Assembly: GCA_022072255.1 (NCBI GenBank) | Contig: JAJVHZ010000060.1 | Coordinates: forward strand, 1-46,446 | Reading direction: 5' to 3' | Source: Gammaproteobacteria bacterium | GTDB lineage: Bacteria > Pseudomonadota > Gammaproteobacteria > JAJPIJ01 | Length of the DNA: 46,446 nt | Part shown: positions 1 through 8,408 of the stretch, in pieces | Layout: the number at the start of each line of letters is the position of its first letter | Numbering within the stretch: the first letter of the stretch is position 1 | The notes under the pieces: generated by a model | The model's input: the letters and a program-made list of their open reading frames with translations, nothing else | Database searches by the model: none | Told to the model about the DNA's origin: nothing | Translations under genes and position numbers: made by a program

Positions 1-63
1 GGGCTGATCGCGCAGGCTGGTGCCGCGGCGCTGGAACGCGACGAGCCCGCGGCGGCGGCCTGA
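1..63 (+). CDS. C-terminal end of an unidentified protein (5' truncated)
   Basis: Frame 1 is open from the first base and ends at TGA 61-63, leaving 20 residues that finish in an alanine-rich tail (ALERDEPAAAA). The tail alone does not identify a family. It is called as coding because the frame is open to the window edge and is followed by a GC-rich inverted repeat and a convergent gene, as expected for a gene end. A chance open frame of this length cannot be excluded. Confidence 0.4.
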   Translation, partial: GLIAQAGAAALERDEPAAAA

Positions 64-76
64 CGGCCTGTCGGCG

Positions 77-105
77 GGGGGCAGCGGGCCGGCCTGGCCG
101 CCCCC
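77..105. terminator. GC-rich inverted repeat between convergent genes
   Basis: GGGGGC at 77-82 pairs with GCCCCC at 100-105, and inner GGCC at 87-90 pairs with GGCC at 96-99 across a small bulge. It lies exactly between the stop at 61-63 and the opposing stop at 113-115. No T-tract follows on either strand, so it is at best a weak bidirectional terminator. Confidence 0.3.
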
Positions 106-112
106 GTCATCC

Positions 113-523
113 TCAGTTCGGGCGCGGTGCCGCGGCGCCGGGCGCCGGCTCCTCGGGCGGGGGCGCGTTCAGCCTTCCCGCCTGATGATGCACGATCCGC
201 CAGCTGCGACCGTCGCGCCGGAAGACGTTGGTGGCGATCAGCACTGCGGAGGGCAGCTTCTCGTAGCAGATGACCAGCGCGATATCGCCGAGCAGATGCG
301 GTTGCGCGCCGTAGAAACCGATCGAGGAGGTATCGCCACCGCTGAAAATGTCCCGCCAGGAGGCGATCACGGCCCGCCTCGTCGTCAGCGCGTCCCAGCC
401 CGGATGTATGCACGTGACGGGACCCTCGCGTGCCCAGAGCGCGTCCATGGCCTGAAGGTCGGCGCGCACGAACGCCGAGTAGAACGCCTCGTTCGCGAAC
501 AGCACGGCCTCGCGGTCATTCAT
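113..523 (-). CDS. SnoaL/NTF2-like fold protein (DUF4440-type)
   Basis: 136 aa starting MNDREAVLFANEAFYSAF. The pattern of an N-terminal helix, then WAREGPVTCIHPGW, a VIASWRDIF helix, and strands ending in WRIVHHQAGR, is the usual course of small SnoaL_3/NTF2-like proteins. These fold into an alpha+beta cone with a ligand pocket, and their substrates are mostly unknown. The last ~20 residues are a Pro/Ala/Glu tail (about 117-136) that is probably disordered. The ATG at 521-523 is chosen because the domain begins there; the frame stays open upstream to 742, but that stretch is arginine- and proline-rich with no domain character. The gene is divergent from the PPK2 gene. Membership of the superfamily is fairly safe; the function is unknown. 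Confidence 0.75.
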   Translation of the reverse strand: MNDREAVLFANEAFYSAFVRADLQAMDALWAREGPVTCIHPGWDALTTRRAVIASWRDIFSGGDTSSIGFYGAQPHLLGDIALVICYEKLPSAVLIATNVFRRDGRSWRIVHHQAGRLNAPPPEEPAPGAAAPRPN

Positions 524-851
524 GCAGGTCAGTTTACAGCGGCTGTCACGGTGGGAAAGCTGCGATCGGCGCGCAGAAGGAGCCGGCGCAGGAGGAGTCG
601 CATTCCGTGGTCTGCTGCGGCACCTGCGTCTTCCATTTCGGAACGACGGCGGGCGGCCATCGCCTGCAGGATCTCCTCGCCGATCCGGATGCCTCGGAAT
701 ACCCGGCGCGCCTGCCTGTCGGGTCGCGGGCTGCGAAGACACCGCGTTCGCGGCTTGCGGCGAGGGATTCCGATCACGGATGATCCCCGGCGAGGCTCAA
801 CGGGCGGCCGCTGCCGGCCGGCGCCTTTCGCTCGCCGATGGAGGGTGATGG
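524..851. other. 328-bp intergenic region between divergent genes
   Basis: This separates the NTF2-like gene from the PPK2 gene and should carry both promoters. Open frames cross it (for example 529-777 on the minus strand), but their translations are arginine/proline-rich and look like read-through of GC-rich DNA. No RNA gene, clear sigma-70 pair or strong terminator was seen. The only clear signal is the GGAGG at 839-843 that serves as ribosome binding site for the gene at 852. Confidence 0.5.
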
Positions 852-1745
852 ATGCAGGAACTCGTCAGGCTCGTCCGCAATTACCGTGTCACCAACGGCA
901 GGAAGTTCGACCTCGCGGACTTCGATCCCGCGGACACCAACGGTCTGGCCGCGGATTTCAAGGACGACGCGCAGGCCCTGCTGCGCGAAGGCATAGAGCG
1001 GCTGGGGGAGCTGCAGGAAAAACTGTATGCGCAGGACAGATGGTCGGTCCTGCTCATCTTCCAGGCGATGGATGCCGCCGGCAAGGACAGCACCATCAAG
1101 CACGTGATGTCGGGTGTGAATCCCCAGGGATGCCAGGTGTTCTCATTCAAGACGCCCTCCTCCGAGGAGCTCGATCACGACTACCTCTGGCGCACCACCC
1201 GATGCCTGCCCGAGCGCGGACGCATCGGCATCTTCAATCGCTCCTACTACGAGGAGGTGCTCGTGGTGCGCGTGCACCAGGAGATACTCGCCGGACAGCG
1301 CATTCCGCCCGCGCTGGTGACCGCGGACGTCTGGAAGGAGCGCTACCAGGACATCAGTGCCTTCGAGCGCTATCTCGGCCGCAACGGCACGGTCGTGCGG
1401 AAATTCTTTCTGCACATGTCCCGGGCGGAGCAGAAGAAGCGCTTTCTCGACCGCATCGAGGAGCCCGCCAAGCGCTGGAAGTTCGCCGCCGGCGATGTCG
1501 CCGAACGCGCCCACTGGGATCGATACATGCAGGCCTACGGGAAGATGATACGCCACACCGCGAGCGTGCATGCGCCCTGGTACGTCGTGCCGGCCGACAA
1601 CAAGTGGTACACGCGGATGATTGTCGCGGGCGCCATCGTCGACACGCTCCTGGATCTCGATCTGCACTTCCCGAAGTTCGACGCCAGGAAGAGAAAGGAA
1701 CTCGAGGCCGCGCGGGCGGCGCTGATGTCCGAGAAGGGCAGATAG
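852..1745 (+). CDS. ppk2: Polyphosphate kinase 2 family protein (polyphosphate:nucleotide phosphotransferase)
   Basis: 297 aa. PPK2 enzymes transfer phosphate between polyphosphate and nucleotides in the cytosol. The P-loop is AMDAAGKDS (residues 72-80), followed by TIKHVMSGVNPQG; the Walker B-like segment is FNRSYYEEVLVVRVH (about 128-142), and a lysine/arginine-rich lid lies near 196-211 (RFLDRIEEPAKRWK). An aspartate after the P-loop GK, and the HVMSGVNPQGC stretch, match the subgroup called class III, which can phosphorylate both AMP and ADP from polyphosphate; the subgroup call is inferred from motif memory. GGAGG at 839-843 is 8 nt before the ATG, a strong ribosome binding site that settles the start. 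A gamma-glutamyltransferase gene begins 2 nt after the stop, so the two are probably cotranscribed. Confidence 0.93.
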   Translation: MQELVRLVRNYRVTNGRKFDLADFDPADTNGLAADFKDDAQALLREGIERLGELQEKLYAQDRWSVLLIFQAMDAAGKDSTIKHVMSGVNPQGCQVFSFKTPSSEELDHDYLWRTTRCLPERGRIGIFNRSYYEEVLVVRVHQEILAGQRIPPALVTADVWKERYQDISAFERYLGRNGTVVRKFFLHMSRAEQKKRFLDRIEEPAKRWKFAAGDVAERAHWDRYMQAYGKMIRHTASVHAPWYVVPADNKWYTRMIVAGAIVDTLLDLDLHFPKFDARKRKELEAARAALMSEKGR

Positions 1746-1747
1746 GC

Positions 1748-3475
1748 ATGCGTATGAGAAAGGCCGTGCGAACCGCGCTCTGCGGTTGGTTCACCCTGTT
1801 GTCGCTGCTGCTGCTGCTGCTGCCGCCGGCGGCGGCGGCGGCGCGGGAACTGCAGTCCGTACCACGCGTCGCGGCGATCGCGACCGCCGACGCACAGGCC
1901 ACGGAAGCGGCCGCCGACGTGCTCCGCAACGGCGGCAACGCCTTCGACGCCGCGGTGGCGGCCACGGCGGTGCTGGCCGTGGTGGAGCCGTTCAGCTCGG
2001 GGCTGGGCGGCGGCGGGTTCTACCTCCTGCACCGGGCCGTTGACGGGCGGCAGATCGTCATCGATGCCCGCGAGAGCGCGCCGGCCGCCGCCGCCGCGGA
2101 CATGTACCTCGACGCCCGCGGGCGGGTGATCGCGGAGAAGTCCACCGATGGGCCGCTCGCCGCGGCCATCCCCGGTATCCCGGCGGCGCTCGATCACCTG
2201 GCGCGGAACTACGGCCGGCTGCCGCTCGCGGTCACGCTGGCGCCCGCGGTCAACCTGGCGCGCAACGGCTTCCCGGTCGGCGAGGTCTATCGGCGGATGG
2301 CGCAGGTGCGGCTCGAGGCCCTGCGCCGCTCGCCGGCGGCGTCAGCCGCGTATCTCGTCGGCGGCGAGGTCCCCGCTTCCGGCTACGTCGTGCGGCAGGT
2401 GGAACTCGCGGACACGCTGGAGAGACTCTCGCAGTCCGGCGCCGACGCCTTCTACAGCGGCGATCTCGCGCGCCGCCTGGTCGACGGGGTGCGTGCGGCG
2501 GGCGGAATATGGACCGATCAGGACCTCGCCTCGTATCGCATCGTCGAGCGCGCGCCACTCATCGGTCAGTATCACGACATGCGCGTGACCTCGGTCCCGC
2601 CGCCCTCATCGGGCGGCACGGTGCTCATCGAGACGCTGAACATCCTCGCCGGCCTGACTTTCGACCCGAGGCAGCCGGCGGCCCGCAAGCACCTGATCGT
2701 GGAGGCGATGCGTCGGGCCTATCGTGATCGCGCCGAGTTTCTCGGCGATCCCGATCTCGTGCGGGTGCCGGTGGAGAGGCTGACGAGCACCGCCCACGCC
2801 GATGCACTGCGCGCCGGGATCGCAGCGGGCCGCGCCACACCCAGCTCCGCGCTGGCGCCGGTGGCGGCGCCGGGCACGGCGCGTGCCGCCGGTGAGAATA
2901 CCACCCATTTTTCCATCCTCGACGCGGAGGGGAATCGGGTGGCGGCCACGCTCAGCATCAACACGCCGTTCGGGTCGGCCTACATGCCGCCCGGCACGGG
3001 CGTCGTGCTGAACAACGAAATGGACGATTTCGTCGCCGCGCCCGGACAACCGAACTCCTACGGGCTCGTCGGTGGTCAGGCCAACGCGATCGCGCCGGGG
3101 AAGCGGCCCCTGTCGAGCATGACGCCGACATTCGTGGAAACCTCCGACCGCGTCGGCATACTCGGAACCCCGGGCGGCAGCCGGATCATCAGCATGGTGC
3201 TGCTCGGCGTGCTGGAGTTCGAGGCCGGTCGGCCGCCGAAGGCGTGGGTGTCCCTGCCGCGATTCCATCACCAATACCTGCCCGACCGGATCGAGGCCGA
3301 GGCGGGGGCATTGAACGACATCGAGCGGGCGGCGCTCGAGCGCTGGGGGCACGAGGTCTTGGTCCTGGAACGGCAGTACGGCAACATGCAGGCCATCCTC
3401 TGGGATCGCGCCAGCGGCGAGGTCAAGGCCGCCTCGGATCCGCGCGGCGAGGGTACCGCCGCGGTGCTGCAGTGA
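1748..3475 (+). CDS. ggt: Gamma-glutamyltransferase (gamma-glutamyltranspeptidase)
   Basis: 575 aa, with a signal peptide (MRMRKAVRTALCGWF, then a leucine run and PPAAAAAA, cleavage around 30-33). The enzyme hydrolyses or transfers the gamma-glutamyl group of glutathione in the periplasm. The proenzyme cleaves itself before a threonine nucleophile. Here the site is GEN|TTHFS with Thr385, giving a large subunit and a small subunit of about 191 residues. Other family motifs are DVLRNGGNAFDAAVAA and SSGLGGGGFYLLH near the N terminus, LNNEMDDF, PLSSMTPTFV and the oxyanion/glycine motif GTPGGSR (about 473-479). The ATG at 1748 is chosen over the much longer open frame because the signal peptide starts there; ATG 1754 is an alternative. 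It follows ppk2 by 2 nt. All catalytic motifs appear intact. Confidence 0.95.
   Translation: MRMRKAVRTALCGWFTLLSLLLLLLPPAAAAARELQSVPRVAAIATADAQATEAAADVLRNGGNAFDAAVAATAVLAVVEPFSSGLGGGGFYLLHRAVDGRQIVIDARESAPAAAAADMYLDARGRVIAEKSTDGPLAAAIPGIPAALDHLARNYGRLPLAVTLAPAVNLARNGFPVGEVYRRMAQVRLEALRRSPAASAAYLVGGEVPASGYVVRQVELADTLERLSQSGADAFYSGDLARRLVDGVRAAGGIWTDQDLASYRIVERAPLIGQYHDMRVTSVPPPSSGGTVLIETLNILAGLTFDPRQPAARKHLIVEAMRRAYRDRAEFLGDPDLVRVPVERLTSTAHADALRAGIAAGRATPSSALAPVAAPGTARAAGENTTHFSILDAEGNRVAATLSINTPFGSAYMPPGTGVVLNNEMDDFVAAPGQPNSYGLVGGQANAIAPGKRPLSSMTPTFVETSDRVGILGTPGGSRIISMVLLGVLEFEAGRPPKAWVSLPRFHHQYLPDRIEAEAGALNDIERAALERWGHEVLVLERQYGNMQAILWDRASGEVKAASDPRGEGTAAVLQ
1802..1845 (+). repeat. Triplet repeat tract (CTG then GCG) within the ggt signal peptide
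   Basis: A run of CTG triplets followed by GGC/GCG triplets encodes the Leu-Leu-Leu then Pro-Pro-Ala-Ala hydrophobic core and C-region of the signal peptide. Slippage here would add or remove whole codons, so it would alter hydrophobic-core length without breaking the reading frame. Confidence 0.6.
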
Positions 3476-3592
3476 ATCAGGCGGGCCGTAGCGCGCGCGG
3501 TCCGCTCACGGAGCCTGCCCTGCGCGTGGCCCTCCAGCTCGGGATAGTCGCGAGCGGACCTCAATATCGATGATGGTCACCGCACCTGCGCG

Positions 3593-4399
3593 CTAGCGCT
3601 GGCAGTGCGGACAGTAGTAGCTGGCGCGGCCCACCATGACCAGCCGCTTGATGGCGGCGCCGCAGGTGCGACAGGGTTGGCCCCGGCGTTCGTACACGCC
3701 CAGGGTCTGGCGAAAGTATCCCGGTTCGCCGGTTGCCGAGACGAAATCGCGCAACGTGGTGCCACCCAGGCGTATCGAACGCTCGAGGACCGTGACGATC
3801 GCGGCCGTGAGCCGGGCGTATTCCTCGAGCGAGATGCGGCCGGCCGCGCGCCGCGGACGGATGCCGGCCTCGAACAGCGATTCCGAGGCGTAGATATTGC
3901 CGACGCCGACGATGGTGCGGCTGTCCATGATGAAGCTCTTGACCGCCTGACGCCGGCCCCGCGAACGTTGGTGAAGATATTCCGCGGATGCATCCCAGGG
4001 CTCGGGTCCCAGGCCGCGCAGGAGCCGGTGCGCCTCGGGGCGCTCGCTCCAGAGCACGGTGCCGAAGCGGCGTGGGTCGTGCAGACGCAGGGCGCTGCCG
4101 TCGTCGAAGACAATGTCGAGGTGATCGTGGCGGCGCGGTGCGTCGGACGCGCCCACGATGCGCAGGCTCCCGGACATGCCGAGATGCACGATGACGCTGC
4201 CGCCGTCCGCATCCAGCAACAGGTATTTTCCGCGGCGGCGCACCGCGCGCACGGTCCTGCCGGTCAGCCGCCGAGCGAGATCCCCCGGAACCGGCCAGCG
4301 CAATGCCGGATTGCGAACGACCACCGCCCGTACCCGCCGCCCGGTCACGTGCGCGGCGATGCCGCGCCGCGTCGTCTCCACCTCGGGCAGCTCGGGCAT
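3593..4399 (-). CDS. mutM: Formamidopyrimidine-DNA glycosylase (Fpg/MutM)
   Basis: 268 aa, the usual length. The enzyme removes oxidised purines such as 8-oxoguanine and cuts the resulting abasic site (base-excision repair). The N terminus MPELPEVET gives, after Met removal, the catalytic proline and the Glu at position 3. Lys58 in RRGKYLLL is the conserved phosphate/catalytic lysine. The C-terminal zinc finger has Cys243, Cys246, Cys263 and Cys266 (CRTC...CPHC) and ends the protein as in other Fpg proteins. It starts 6 nt after the DUF4340 gene and is probably the last gene of the ABC/GldG operon, an unusual partner for a repair enzyme. Confidence 0.97.
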   Translation of the reverse strand: MPELPEVETTRRGIAAHVTGRRVRAVVVRNPALRWPVPGDLARRLTGRTVRAVRRRGKYLLLDADGGSVIVHLGMSGSLRIVGASDAPRRHDHLDIVFDDGSALRLHDPRRFGTVLWSERPEAHRLLRGLGPEPWDASAEYLHQRSRGRRQAVKSFIMDSRTIVGVGNIYASESLFEAGIRPRRAAGRISLEEYARLTAAIVTVLERSIRLGGTTLRDFVSATGEPGYFRQTLGVYERRGQPCRTCGAAIKRLVMVGRASYYCPHCQR

Positions 4400-4405
4400 C
4401 GCGAA

Positions 4406-5272
4406 TCAGCGTTGCGCTGCGCGCGCGGCGGGCCCGAGCGACATCAGGCGCGCGGCGGCCTCCGCCGGGAACTCATAGACGATGCCGAGATCCGGGCGAC
4501 CGAGCCGCAGCGTGGGTTCGCGCGCAAGGATCCGGAATTCGATGACGCTGCCGTCGCCGGAAACGATGCGGGCGGTCTGCGTCGCCCCGGCGTTTCGATC
4601 CTCTTCGCCCCTGGCGCGCACCTCCATCGCGCGCGCGTGACGCCATTCCTCGATGAAGCGCGCAACCGTGTCCGCAGACTCGCTGCCGGTCGATGCCGTC
4701 AAGCGGCCGTCGCGCTGTTCGACCGTCAGCCCCGGCACGGTGATGCCGGCGATCTCGAAGTCTCCATCCAGCAGGCGCGGGTCGACATAACTCTCCACGC
4801 CGGAGTTCAGGTGCTGATTGATGATGTCCGTCACCAGGTGAACGGTATCACCACTGCGCACGTAGCGGTTGGGCGCCAGGGGGTGCTGGATGCCGAATTC
4901 GAAACGCTGATCGTTCAGGATCAGAATCGAGCTGGGTTCCGCGAGGCCATACCTGGCGAGCTCTCCCTCGATCACCGGGAAGCGCGCGAGGCTGCGCGCG
5001 CCGAGGAAGTCCAGCAGCAGATTGACGCGATCGGCATCGGCGCGTATCGCATACGGTTGCGTCATCCGCCAGCGCGTGTTCGATCTCTCCAGCACCATCG
5101 TTGCCGATCGCGGATGGCGCAGCTCTATGCGCGATACCGCATCTTTCCCGAGCGTGGTGAGTAGCGGCTGCTCATCGGCGCTCCCCGGTCCTCCCGGCTG
5201 CTTCAGCGCCAGCCACAACAGCGTCGCGGCCGCCAGCGCCAGCAGCGCGTTGAGTGCGGCGCGGAGCTTCAT
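4406..5272 (-). CDS. DUF4340 domain protein (GldG-operon auxiliary, membrane anchored)
   Basis: 288 aa with an N-terminal membrane anchor or uncleaved signal (about residues 5-24, ALNALLALAAATLLWLALK) and a large periplasmic part. The core reads KDAVSRIELRHPRSATMVLER...RWRMTQPYAIRADADRVNLLLDFL...LARYGL, the recurring pattern of DUF4340 proteins, which are typically encoded after GldG-like genes. Its ATG overlaps the stop of the GldG gene by 4 nt (ATGA), so translation is coupled, and mutM follows 6 nt later. It is inferred to be a subunit or partner of the GldA/F/G-like transporter. The biochemical role is unknown. Confidence 0.8.
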   Translation of the reverse strand: MKLRAALNALLALAAATLLWLALKQPGGPGSADEQPLLTTLGKDAVSRIELRHPRSATMVLERSNTRWRMTQPYAIRADADRVNLLLDFLGARSLARFPVIEGELARYGLAEPSSILILNDQRFEFGIQHPLAPNRYVRSGDTVHLVTDIINQHLNSGVESYVDPRLLDGDFEIAGITVPGLTVEQRDGRLTASTGSESADTVARFIEEWRHARAMEVRARGEEDRNAGATQTARIVSGDGSVIEFRILAREPTLRLGRPDLGIVYEFPAEAAARLMSLGPAARAAQR

Positions 5273-6624
5273 CGGCGGCGGCGCCTGTACCAGATCCGCG
5301 CGCCCGCGGCCAGCAGCAGCAGGGGCAATGCGAACAGGAACCCGAAGCCGATGGCGAGGGTCGCGGTGCGCGAGAGCTCGAGCCTGGCATCGGGCGCGGT
5401 GCGCGCCGGGATCGCGATGAGGTCGTCATCGCCGGTCAACCAGGTGAACAGCCGCAGACCGAGATCGAGGTTGCCGCTGTTGCCGAGGTAGGTGTTGGAG
5501 AGGAAATCGCCGTCGCCGATTACCGCCGCGCGCTGAGTGGCCGGGCCGGAAGCGCCAGGTTTCTCGCGGGTCATGGCGATGCCGACCACGAGCGGCCCCT
5601 GCGTGTCGGCCGCCGCGTCGAAGGCCACGTTGCCGCTCATCTCGCCGGTCTCCGCCCAGGCGCCGGCGGCGGTCTCGAGCAGCACCGCGTGCTGCCAGCC
5701 GCCGGCCGGCAACGCCCTCAGTCCCGCCGCGTAGGGGAACAGGGTCACGACGTTGAAGCCCCTCGTGGCCGGGTGTTCCGGGTAGTTCGCGATCAGCGTG
5801 AGCGCCGCATTGTCGAGCCCGAGCTTCTGGCTCGTCGGATCCACGATGGTGCCGGGCACCACACCGATCCCCAGATTATTGAGCAGGGGATCCAGCCCGC
5901 GCTGCGATCCGGGTTCGGTGAGCAGGAGCAGGTTGCCGCCGCGCTCGAGGTAGCCCTGCACGACGCCGGTCTCGGCGGCGAGCCAGTCCGACTGCGGGCT
6001 GGCGATCACCAGCAGTGCGGTGTTGTCGGGAACGGCGGCGGTCTCGGCGAGCAGCAGCGGCTGCACCTTGAAGCCCCGATTGGAAAGCTGCGCGCCGAAC
6101 TGCCCCAGATCGTGATTTGCCCGGCCCTGGGGGTCGCGCTCGCCGTGGCCCTGCGCGAAGGCAACCCATCGTTCGCCGCCGCGCGCGAGCGACTGCAGAG
6201 CGTTGGTCAGCGCCTCCTCGGTGACGCCGTCGACGTGCTGTTCACGCTCGCCGTAGCGCACGATCATCTCGCCGTCGAACCGGATCCCGGCCTGGCGCGT
6301 GCGCTCCGGGTCCCGATCCGGATCCACGAACTCCAGCGATACATCCGGCTTTACGCGCTGGTAGCGCTGGACGAGGAACCGGGCCTGCTCGCGCAGCGGA
6401 CTGGATTTCGCCATGTACGCGCTGACGAGCACCGGCTTGTCGAGATTGGCGAGCACCGCCCGGCTGGATTCGGCGATCGTGTGCCGCCGCGCCGCCGTCC
6501 AGTCGTAGACGCGTTCGTAGCGCAGGCTGAGGTAGGCGGCCAGCCCGCCGATGGCGATGATGAGCACCGCGCTCAGGTAGCCCTGCCACTTCAACCAAAG
6601 GCGCCGGGAGATGGGTTCGGCCAT
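5269..6624 (-). CDS. GldG-family ABC transport auxiliary protein
   Basis: 451 aa. There is an N-terminal membrane segment (about 15-35, after MAEPISRRLWLKWQG), then a periplasmic GldG/IFT52-like domain, and a C-terminal membrane segment (about 421-443) ending in a basic cluster (WYRRRRR). Typical points are RRHTIAESSRAVLANLDKPV near the start, the internal ITEEAL-type helix, and LLVIASPQSDWLAAETGVVQGYLERGGNLLLL, which resembles the sugar-binding-like GldG fold. It overlaps the DUF4340 gene by 4 nt and follows the permease by 4 nt. In Bacteroidetes gliders GldA/F/G form an ABC complex; in Proteobacteria the substrate is unknown, and nothing here implies gliding. Confidence 0.85.
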   Translation of the reverse strand: MAEPISRRLWLKWQGYLSAVLIIAIGGLAAYLSLRYERVYDWTAARRHTIAESSRAVLANLDKPVLVSAYMAKSSPLREQARFLVQRYQRVKPDVSLEFVDPDRDPERTRQAGIRFDGEMIVRYGEREQHVDGVTEEALTNALQSLARGGERWVAFAQGHGERDPQGRANHDLGQFGAQLSNRGFKVQPLLLAETAAVPDNTALLVIASPQSDWLAAETGVVQGYLERGGNLLLLTEPGSQRGLDPLLNNLGIGVVPGTIVDPTSQKLGLDNAALTLIANYPEHPATRGFNVVTLFPYAAGLRALPAGGWQHAVLLETAAGAWAETGEMSGNVAFDAAADTQGPLVVGIAMTREKPGASGPATQRAAVIGDGDFLSNTYLGNSGNLDLGLRLFTWLTGDDDLIAIPARTAPDARLELSRTATLAIGFGFLFALPLLLLAAGARIWYRRRRR

Positions 6625-6628
6625 GCGC

Positions 6629-7387
6629 TCAGCCGTGCAGACGATCCGCGTCCAGGCGCCAGACCGCCAGCGCCAGGCACACGAGCGTGAGGATCACGAA
6701 GTAAAGGATATCGCTCGAGGCGAAGCGGCCCGCGAGCAGCGGCTCATAGTGCCGGCTCATCGACAGGTAGCGCATCAGGACGCCGGTGCGGGTCTCCGTG
6801 GCGACCTCCGTGGACCAGTCGATGATCTTCAGCAGCAACAGTGTCCCGAAGGTGATCATCGCCGCGGCGATGGGATCCTCCACCGCGCTGGAGATGAGCA
6901 CGCCGATGGCCACGAAGGCGCTCAGCAGCAGGATCAATGTCAGCACGCAGGCCCCGAGGTGGCGCCAGTCGGGTGCCGTGCCGAGCGCCAGCGAGGCGGG
7001 CATGGCTGCGACCAGCAGCGCGAGAAGGGCAAAAAAGGCGAGCAGCCCGAGGTATTTCCCCAGCACGATCTGCGTGGACGAGACCGGCGCGGATTGCAGC
7101 AGCACGAGCGTGCCGCCCCTGCGCTCCGCAGCGACCGCGCGGTGCGTGAGCAGCGGGGCGACCAGCAGGAGTATCATCGCCGCGAACTCGAACAGCGGCG
7201 CGGCGACGATCTCGGTGACCCCTGGCGCGGACGGCAGCCCGGCAAGGCGCGGCTGGATCTCCGTGAACACCTGTACCTGCACCAGGAACGCATAGGCGAG
7301 TATGAAGACGACCACCGCGAGGATCACCCACGCCAGCGGGGCGAGAAACAGCGAGCGCAGCTCGCGCGCGGCGATGACGGCCGTCAT
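6629..7387 (-). CDS. ABC-2 type transporter permease (GldF-like)
   Basis: 252 aa with about six hydrophobic segments: 16-36 (APLAWVILAVVVFILAYAFL), ~70-85, ~112-135, ~140-165, ~170-185 and ~225-243. The opening MTAVIAARELRSLFLAPLAW and the internal DRAVAAERRGGTLVLLQSAPVS-type cytoplasmic loop are typical of ABC-2 permeases that partner NosF/GldA ATPases. Its start directly abuts the stop of the ATPase gene, and the GldG-like gene begins 4 nt downstream, so the four genes form one transcription unit. The cargo is not evident. Confidence 0.88.
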   Translation of the reverse strand: MTAVIAARELRSLFLAPLAWVILAVVVFILAYAFLVQVQVFTEIQPRLAGLPSAPGVTEIVAAPLFEFAAMILLLVAPLLTHRAVAAERRGGTLVLLQSAPVSSTQIVLGKYLGLLAFFALLALLVAAMPASLALGTAPDWRHLGACVLTLILLLSAFVAIGVLISSAVEDPIAAAMITFGTLLLLKIIDWSTEVATETRTGVLMRYLSMSRHYEPLLAGRFASSDILYFVILTLVCLALAVWRLDADRLHG

Positions 7388-8326
7388 CTACGCCGCCTCC
7401 ATGGCGAGATCGCCGGAGGTCACGCGCAGGAAGACCTCTTCCAGCGATCGATCCTGGGGCGTGAGCTCGACGAGGCCCCAGTCCGCGCCGACGCAGCGGC
7501 GCGCGAAGTCCTCGCTGTCGAGCCGCGGGCCGGCGATCAGGAAACACTGCGCATCCAGCATGTCCACCCGTTGCACGCCGTCGAGCGACTTCAGCGTCTC
7601 GATGGGCGGTGGCCGGCGCAGGCGCACGCGCCAGCGGCGGGTCGCATCCGACAGCGCGGCAAGGGTCGCGTCCAGCATGATCCGCCCGGCGTTGATCAGC
7701 ACCACGCGATCGCAGACGGCCTGGACCTCGGGCAGGATGTGCGTGGACAGCAGCACACCGTGATCGGTGCGCAGCTCGCGTATCAGTTGCCGGATCTCCC
7801 GGATCTGGATCGGATCGAGGCCGACCGTCGGCTCGTCGAGGATCACGACCTCAGGGGAGTGGACGATCGCCTGGGCGATGCCGAGACGCTGCTGATAACC
7901 CTTGGAGAGGCTGCCGATGAGCCTTGCGCCGACGTCTTGCAGGCCGCATCGGTCCTTGACCCGGGCCAGCGCCGCGCCCGCCTCGGAAGTGGCCACGCGG
8001 TGCAGGCGCGCACAATACCGCAGGTATTCATCGGTGGTCAGTTCGCGATAGACCGGCGGCTGCTCGGGCAGGTAGCCGATGCGACGCTTCGCCGCGATGG
8101 GATGCTCCAGCAGATCGATGCCGGCGATGCGCACGGTGCCGCCGCTGGGCGCGAGCACCCCGCTCAAGATGCGCAGCGTCGTGGATTTCCCGGCGCCGTT
8201 GGGGCCGAGGAAACCGACCACTTCGCCCCGGCGGACGGCGACATCGATGTCATGCAGCACGCGCCGTTCGCCGTACACGCGCGACAACCCGGTGGCGGCG
8301 ATCAGGAGTTCATCGGGGCTGGTCAT
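7388..8326 (-). CDS. ABC transporter ATP-binding protein (GldA/NosF-like)
   Basis: 312 aa. Walker A is GPNGAGKST (41-49), the Q-loop region is IGYLPEQPPVYRELT (about 83-97), the signature is LSKGYQQRLG (about 140-149), and Walker B/D-loop is VILDEPTVGLD (about 161-171), followed by the H-loop in LLSTHIL. The last ~80 residues are the C-terminal extension of the ABC-2 ATPase group that includes GldA, NosF and CcmA. It heads the operon ATPase-permease-GldG-DUF4340-mutM. The start is ATG 8324-8326; the nested inverted repeat at 8373-8408 separates it from the upstream gene and suggests its own promoter in the 82-nt gap. Confidence 0.93.
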   Translation of the reverse strand: MTSPDELLIAATGLSRVYGERRVLHDIDVAVRRGEVVGFLGPNGAGKSTTLRILSGVLAPSGGTVRIAGIDLLEHPIAAKRRIGYLPEQPPVYRELTTDEYLRYCARLHRVATSEAGAALARVKDRCGLQDVGARLIGSLSKGYQQRLGIAQAIVHSPEVVILDEPTVGLDPIQIREIRQLIRELRTDHGVLLSTHILPEVQAVCDRVVLINAGRIMLDATLAALSDATRRWRVRLRRPPPIETLKSLDGVQRVDMLDAQCFLIAGPRLDSEDFARRCVGADWGLVELTPQDRSLEEVFLRVTSGDLAMEAA

Positions 8327-8372
8327 GTTCGCCGGCTATTATTTCGTTTCATCCGCGCATTGCCAAGCCGCG

Positions 8373-8408
8373 CCCCGGTGTGCAATGCACGGCGCCGCCG
8401 TGCCGGGG
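8373..8408 (-). terminator. Nested inverted repeat after the membrane/repeat-protein gene
   Basis: GCACGGC at 8387-8393 pairs with GCCGTGC at 8397-8403 around a 3-nt loop, enclosed by CCCCG at 8373-8377 and CGGGG at 8404-8408. It begins immediately after the stop codon of the leftward gene ending at 8409. No T-tract follows, so it may be a weak or Rho-assisted terminator or an mRNA-stabilising hairpin. Confidence 0.45.

Noticed and set aside
529..777. 82-codon minus-strand ORF in the ppk2 upstream gap
   Set aside because: It has Arg-rich, non-domain composition and no ribosome binding site, and it would fill the divergent promoter region.
20..1747. Long open frame fused upstream of ggt
   Set aside because: It runs through the minus-strand NTF2-like gene, the intergenic gap and the PPK2 gene; the translation is Arg/Pro/Gly-rich with no domain until the ggt signal peptide at 1748.
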